Below, piece after piece: positions 13,027-17,202 of a DNA stretch of 17,202 nt. A program made the translations under genes and the position numbers. The notes under the pieces were generated by a model that did no database searches, was not told the DNA's origin, and saw only the letters and a list, made by a program, of their open reading frames with translations. Numbering within the stretch: position 1 is the first letter of the stretch; each line of letters starts with the position of its first letter. Source of the stretch: DASYAN01 sp036501345 (GTDB lineage: Bacteria > Chloroflexota > Ktedonobacteria > Ktedonobacterales > Ktedonobacteraceae); contig DASYAN010000549.1 of assembly GCA_036501345.1 (NCBI GenBank), positions 1 to 17,202 on the forward strand, in the 5' to 3' direction.

Positions 13027-13425
13027 ATGAATTATAACCTAACAAAGTCTCAAGCTCCCACGATTCTCGTGGTTGAAGATGATGAATCTACTGGTGAAGT
13101 GCTTACATTGGCAATCTCACAGGAAACACCTTACTGTCCACTCCTTGTGCGAAGCGGCCATGATGCTTTGCATGTGTTCCAAAAGCACAAGTTGAATCTG
13201 CTCATTCTAGATTATCTTCTTCCCGATATCACTGGTATTGATTTGTATGACCGCATATATGCAATAAATGAAAGCAAAGCTATCCCCACCATTCTGATGA
13301 GCGCCACCAATCCTAGCGAGGAAATCGCACCCCGTGACATTCTCCTCATAGAGAAACCGTTTGAACTGGATAGGTTACTCGAGGCCATTAACAGCCTCAT
13401 GGATCAGGAATGCCCATCCATTTAG
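13027..13425 (+). CDS. Stand-alone response-regulator receiver protein
   Basis: This 132-residue CheY-like protein consists of one receiver domain. The acidic pocket is E17-D18-D19 (VVEDDE), the phosphorylated Asp is D62 (LLILDYLLPD), the switch Ser is S92 (ILMSA) and the conserved Lys is K110 (IEKPF). All residues needed for Mg-dependent phosphotransfer from a histidine kinase are present. There is no output domain, so it would act by protein contact or as a phosphate relay. No kinase gene is in the window. The ribosome site before ATG 13027 is weak. The gene has its own terminator and is not obviously part of the sortase unit. Confidence 0.88.
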   Translation: MNYNLTKSQAPTILVVEDDESTGEVLTLAISQETPYCPLLVRSGHDALHVFQKHKLNLLILDYLLPDITGIDLYDRIYAINESKAIPTILMSATNPSEEIAPRDILLIEKPFELDRLLEAINSLMDQECPSI

Positions 13426-13448
13426 ATCTAAATTTTGGAATTAAAAAG

Positions 13449-13485
13449 GCCCCAGCGATTCTTAATGATTCGCTGGGGCTTTTTT
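13449..13485. terminator. Strong bidirectional intrinsic terminator
   Basis: GCCCCAGCGA (13449-13458) and TCGCTGGGGC (13470-13479) form a perfect 10-bp stem with TTTTTT after it (13480-13485) and AAAAA before it. It serves the receiver gene (plus) and the convergent secreted protein gene (minus, ends at 13501). Confidence 0.88.
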
Positions 13486-13500
13486 AACATGTAGCCCTTT

Positions 13501-13923
13501 TTACTTGCACGTCAACTTCCCGATCCTGGTTCCTAAGACAATCGTGCACTTCGACAGAGTGGCGGGTGTCTTGGGAATTTTGATCGCTATCGTGTTCAAT
13601 ACAGTACCCTGACACGTGTGATCCTTGAAAGTTCGCATGCTGCCAATGTCTCCAGGATTCGCTACATCAACAAAATTGATTGTAGCCGGGTGCTGATGGA
13701 TGTGGGGATGGTGTGGATTATTACCATTAATGTTTATGGATACGCAGATGATGGACGAAGATTGTACGTCAGCACTTAGAGTAACCGTACCACTTCCCTT
13801 AGCATAGAGGTAAGCCGCTGGAGCTATCATCTGAGCAGCTAGAGCTACAAGTCCAAAGAGAGCTGGGAAAACAACTTTCTTGATTGCTAGTTTCCTGATC
13901 TTGCCGAGGAAAACACTGTTCAT
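13501..13923 (-). CDS. Small secreted His/Cys-containing protein, unknown
   Basis: This 140-residue protein has a basic N-terminus (KIRKLAIKK) and a hydrophobic signal segment (about residues 17-38), probably cut after APAAYLYA. The mature part has four Cys (60, 104, 126, 139), compatible with two disulfides, and a cluster HHPHIHQHP (residues 71-79) that could bind Cu, Ni or Zn. Start ATG 13923 is preferred because GGAG lies about 8 nt upstream; the longer frame begins at a TTG inside that ribosome site. I do not recognise the family. It converges on the receiver gene and shares its terminator. Metal binding is inferred from composition only. Confidence 0.72.
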   Translation of the reverse strand: MNSVFLGKIRKLAIKKVVFPALFGLVALAAQMIAPAAYLYAKGSGTVTLSADVQSSSIICVSININGNNPHHPHIHQHPATINFVDVANPGDIGSMRTFKDHTCQGTVLNTIAIKIPKTPATLSKCTIVLGTRIGKLTCK

Positions 13924-14110
13924 CCTTGAATCTCCTTTTTTCAATACAGAACCTCTCTGTTAGCACGTACCGCTACGGCGATTTTAAGAAAGGTTGAAGT
14001 TACTCTTCTAAAGATAACCAATAGAGATGGACTTTACTAGGAGTACACAGGGACAAAGTTTCGAAAAATGCCAAAGTTTGTCATCATTGTCTCTAACCAT
14101 TTGTTATCTA

Positions 14111-14128
14111 GTCTAGTCTAGGCTAGAC
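14111..14128. promoter_or_regulatory. 18-bp near-perfect palindrome, possible operator
   Basis: GTCTAGTCTAGGCTAGAC matches its reverse complement at 16 of 18 positions. It lies in the intergenic space upstream of the divergent gene at 13923 and before the Uma2 remnant. No function can be assigned. Confidence 0.4.
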
Positions 14129-14170
14129 CACCATCTGGTAAGTTGGTTAGGCACATATCTGCATAGCAAA

Positions 14171-14353
14171 TTGACACATATGACAGTCGCGCAGAGAGAG
14201 GTACCTGAGTATTGGGTTGTCAATCCTGATGCTCAAACAGTTGAAGTCTTGGTCTGGCAGAACTGGAGCTATTCCTCACTTGGTCTTTTTGGTGGTCATA
14301 CGGCGCTTCCTTCTCAGGTAGTGCCTGATTTTCCTGGCTTCGCAAGAATTTAG
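14171..14353 (+). pseudogene. Uma2-family endonuclease, C-terminal fragment
   Basis: About 60 residues match the C-terminal third of Uma2-type PD-(D/E)XK proteins (DUF820), which are greatly expanded in Cyanobacteriota and Chloroflexota. The diagnostic piece is REVPEYWVVNPDAQTVEVLVW, followed by a Tyr-rich strand, a Phe-Gly turn and the hydrophobic end VVPDFPGFARI. The N-terminal two thirds, with the catalytic acidic residues, is absent. The in-frame sequence before REVPEYW does not resemble the family, and there is no ribosome site before TTG 14171 or ATG 14180. It is therefore a relic rather than a working gene. Confidence 0.7.
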
Positions 14354-14518
14354 TCTAAACTCCAATCATGGTATTCTTACAATATTTTCTATTCCATCTA
14401 TTTACTAATTATACTTTTATTATCTTTGCTGTATGAAAAGAGCATATCAACCCAAAGCTGGCTCTGACGGCAGTGCCTTCATCGCATGGTTCCCCGGTGG
14501 GAGCCAGCCAAGAGAAAT
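14354..14518. other. Non-coding gap with inverted repeat
   Basis: The region is AT-rich to about 14430. GCTGGCTC (14457-14464) and GAGCCAGC (14501-14508) form an 8-bp stem around a 36-nt loop downstream (minus strand) of the regulator's HTH fragment; it may end that transcript. Confidence 0.35.
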
Positions 14519-14959
14519 TCAGAGCTTCCTATCGAGCAGACCAAGGGCTTTTGCTCGTAGTATCGCTTGTACCCGGTTCTTCACACCCAACTTGGCGAAG
14601 ATGTGGCTGACATGACGTTTGACGGTATCAACGACAATGACCAGTTCTTGGGCAATCTCCTGATTAGAGGCTCCGGCAGCCAGCAACTGCAGAACCTCTC
14701 GTTCTCGCTCACTCAATGTCTCTGGCAACTCAGAGGCCTGAGCGAGCTTTTCTGCCTGTGCAAGTGCCTTCCTCTCTTGCTCAAATGCAGTAAGGAGCCC
14801 ATCCAGATAAGGAGTGGGTCCGTCTTTGCGGTTGCGCCTTTGCAGTTGAGAGAGCAGAGCCTCCATCGGAGCCCCTTCATCGACAAAACTGCGGATGTAG
14901 CCCTCTGGCTCGGCCCTTGACTGCCTCCGAAAGGCAGTCAAGGGCCTGTGGCACCTCAT
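14519..14959 (-). pseudogene. LuxR-type HTH fragment of the split MalT-like regulator
   Basis: This is the C-terminal piece of the regulator whose main part is at 15036-17202. From AEPEGYIRSFVDEGAPMEALL onward it is the usual end of MalT-like regulators. Then follow a linker and a full LuxR helix-turn-helix (LSEREREVLQLLAAGASNQE to HVSHIFAKLGVKNRVQAI). The first about 20 residues after Met 14959 are out-of-frame sequence of the parent gene, so this Met is not a natural start. If translated separately it would be a free DNA-binding domain without its sensor, but no ribosome site supports that. The true frame joins near 14914-14916, inside a perfect inverted repeat. Confidence 0.8.
14912..14946. 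repeat. Perfect 15-bp inverted repeat at the frameshift
   Basis: The arm 14912-14926 (GGCCCTTGACTGCCT) is exactly complementary to 14932-14946 around the 5-nt loop CCGAA. It lies within coding sequence and contains the point where the reading frame of the LuxR-type regulator changes. Confidence 0.92.
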
Positions 14960-14977
14960 GGCTCATCAGATGAGCCA
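14959..14977. repeat. Perfect 19-nt palindrome TGGCTCATC-A-GATGAGCCA
   Basis: Nine-bp arms flank one central base, only 12 bp from the inverted repeat at 14912-14946, in the region between the frameshift and the nonsense codon of the broken regulator. Confidence 0.85.
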
Positions 14978-15035
14978 GGGCTTGTAAGAGCCGAACCTCA
15001 ATGACGTGGCTCCAGCGCTGCCCCTGAGTTGCTCT

Positions 15036-17202
15036 CTATAGTACAGGCTCTAGTCTCTGCAGGGCAAGATCAGGCTGCTTGTTTGCCAGCAGGACACGCG
15101 TGCAAGCCACCTCTTCCCGTTCGCAGGCAAAGGGAGTGCCATGCCGCTCTCTCAGATCCAACTCCTCAGCCCAGCGCGTGGCACGCTCCAGTTCCCCACG
15201 GGCGAGCCAGAGTCGGACCTGATCGACCGTGGTGTAGAAGGAATAGATATAGAGAAAGAGAGGCTGGTTCATGGTTATCCCAATGCGTTCAATCTGCTGG
15301 AGAGTAGAGCATGCTGCATCCAATGCTCCGTGCGACAGCTGGACGCGCAGCAGCACTGCGTACCCAAAGAATACAAACATCAGCGTTGCCATCATTTCAA
15401 TCTGTCCGCACAGAGAGAGGCCCTCTTCTACGAGTTGCAACGCAGCATCGAGTTCATTCCACTCGCGCAGGATCTCCGCTTGAAAAAGAGAGGGATAGCC
15501 TACTTCTGGCAATGCTCGTTGTCCCAACTGTGTCTCCAGCTCTATCGCTTGTTGGATCAACCGCTGAGCCTCACGCAACTGCCCTGTCCCTATTATGTAC
15601 AGAGCGGCTGCGGACATGCAAGAGATCACGACAGTCGTCTGCCCTGCTGCCTGGGCAATGGAGACAGATTGCAGCCCGTTTTGGACAGCGGATCGAGCAT
15701 TATTGGCAGAAGACGCATAAAAAGCAATTTGATTAGAACAGGCAATTTGCATACGACCGATGAAATCCTCTGTGGAGAGCAGGGAGAGAGCCTGCTGGCA
15801 GAGCAGGAATGTTGCTTCTTCGTTCCCCTCAATGCTGCGCAGAAAGGCACGGAAAGCGATTACTATTCCGAGCAGATTCTCTTGTTCTGACCGTTCTTCT
15901 GAGGCAGGCATCACTGGTGGGGCATCCGGTATCTGGGTGGGCAACGAAGCAGTGAGCGTTGCTTCAGCGGCATCGAGCCAGCCATTGAGCACGGGAGAGG
16001 AAGCTACCTCCAACAACATCGGGACGCAGGTCAGATAGAGACGAGGCAGGGAACCCATGACCTCTGCTGGCAACTGCTCCAGCCACTGCCGAAGCGTGGC
16101 CAGGGTATGTTGACTTGCACCCCAGGTGAGTGTTACCAACTGGAGCAGCTTCTGCTCAATCAGGTCAGCAGCCCACTGCCACTGGCGGGCACGAAAGGCA
16201 TGCAAGATGGCCTCAGCCGTCTGGTTATGCTCGGCATACCAGAGGCTAGCGCGATGGTGCAAGGTAGGCATCAGATCACTGTGCGCCTGCTCCAGCCGGT
16301 AGCGCAAAGCTTCAGCAAAAAGGGCATGATAGCAATACCAGCGGCGCTTGCTGTCCAGAGACACCACAAATAGGTTGGCCTGCTCGAGCCATTGAAGGAC
16401 CTGCTGGCTGCCAGTCTGCTGCAAGACAGCGTCACAGAGCGAGGCGCTGAGGCGATCGAGGATGGATGTGGAGAGCAGAAACGTTTGGACGTCCTGCGGT
16501 TGCCGTCGGAGCACCTCCTCGGTCAAATAGTCCAGGATGTAGCGCTGATCCCCACTGACCTCCTGCAGTAAGGTGAGAGGATCAGCCCGCTCTGGTAGAG
16601 AAAGACCCAACAATTGCAAGCCGACCAGCCAGCCCTCCGTGCGAGTGGTTACCTCCTGGATCGCCTCATCCGGGAGCTGAATGCCCATCACCTCATTGAA
16701 GAAGGCCTTGGTCTCCTTTACTGTACAACGCAACTGTTCGGTGCGCACTTCCATCACTTGCCGATGTGCCCGTAGTTGCGAGAGTAGCAAAGGGGGGTCA
16801 GCACGCGTTGACAGGATAATACGCAATTGAGGAGGAAGATGCTCCACCAGATACGAAAGAGTAGTATGTACCTGCTGCTCGGTGATCACCTGATAGTCGT
16901 CCAGGATCAGCAGAAACTGCTGCTCACTCCCCACCAGGAGGTTGATAAGGGCTATCAGGAGGTCCTTCAGTGGTGGTGGAGGCTGTGATTGTAGCTGCTT
17001 CAGCAAGGGAGTAAAGCGTTCGGGCTGCTGCATATTCAGGGCGGTCAACACATAGGCCCAGAAGAGCCGTGGGTCATTGTCTTCCTCATCGAGAGACACC
17101 CAGCAGAGCCGAGAGTGGCTTGCAGGCAGCGATTGTGCCCAGCTAGAGAGTAAGATCGTCTTGCCGAAGCCAGCGGGAGCCGAGACCAGCGTGAAGGGAC
17201 GT
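15036..17202 (-). pseudogene. MalT-like LuxR-family ATP-dependent regulator, interrupted, N-terminus off window
   Basis: This is the central part of a large STAND-type transcriptional activator. The frame is open from the right edge. It has Walker A SAPAGFGKT (about 17157-17178), WVSLDEEDNDPRLFWAYVL, Walker B FLLILDDYQVI, sensor-like RIILSTRADPPL, the winged-helix part (GDQRYILDYLTEEVLRRQP, FLLSTSILDRLSASLCDAVL) and then TPR-like helices. Such proteins bind ATP and an inducer and activate genes through a C-terminal LuxR HTH. Here the frame ends at TAG (15036-15038) after LQRLEPVL. The same frame then continues RATQGQRWSHVIEVRLLQAL, which is normal family sequence, so TAG replaces a sense codon (CAG to TAG would fit). 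About 120 bp later the frame shifts before the HTH. Two lesions indicate a pseudogene unless they are sequencing errors. Confidence 0.85.

Noticed and set aside
15141..15890. 249-residue plus-strand frame opposite the LuxR-type regulator
   Set aside because: It is antisense to clear STAND/TPR coding sequence and has no domain or ribosome site.

Overview
The window looks like a chromosomal segment from a filamentous, multi-gene-family-rich member of the Chloroflexota, most likely class Ktedonobacteria. This is inferred from family content: a very long MalT/LuxR-type STAND ATPase regulator, DUF11-type secreted proteins with LPNTG-like tails, a class F-like sortase, an Uma2-type nuclease remnant, an IS630-type transposase remnant and dispersed GTAGGGGC-like intergenic repeats. 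No rRNA, tRNA or species-diagnostic gene is present, so the placement is tentative.

Layout. The left end (1-448, minus) is the N-terminal part of an SbcD/Mre11-like metallophosphoesterase, followed by a repeat cluster (534-690), a four-helix membrane protein (703-1098, minus) and an anchored Cys-rich extracytoplasmic protein (1350-1844, plus). From 1845 to about 3030 is a degraded mobile-element zone: helically phased GTCC boxes, a perfect 20-bp inverted repeat, a truncated IS630-type transposase and a long imperfect hairpin. Then come a GNAT acetyltransferase (minus), a 56-residue membrane/zinc-finger-like micro-ORF (minus) and galU (minus, clear promoter). Divergent from galU is a rifampicin phosphotransferase (rph, plus) that looks imported from Bacillota. 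A Fur-family regulator and a VIT/CCC1-like membrane protein form a two-gene minus-strand operon with a Fur-box-like operator upstream of the regulator.

The centre of interest is 9480-12910 (plus). It holds two paralogous secreted DUF11-domain proteins with Cys-rich regions, both ending directly after an (M/L)PNTGSDPS motif with no membrane anchor, followed by a class F-like sortase with intact His, Cys and Arg. The first carries a homogenised 36-bp Cys repeat array. The three genes share similar translation-initiation regions. I infer a surface-protein display or ligation module with non-canonical, anchorless sorting tails. A stand-alone receiver-domain protein (plus) and a small secreted His/Cys protein (minus) converge on a shared bidirectional terminator.

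The right end contains a 3' Uma2 fragment and a large MalT/LuxR-type regulator on the minus strand running off the window. That regulator is split by an in-frame TAG and then by a frameshift lying in a perfect 15-bp inverted repeat, which suggests a templated (quasipalindrome) inactivating mutation.
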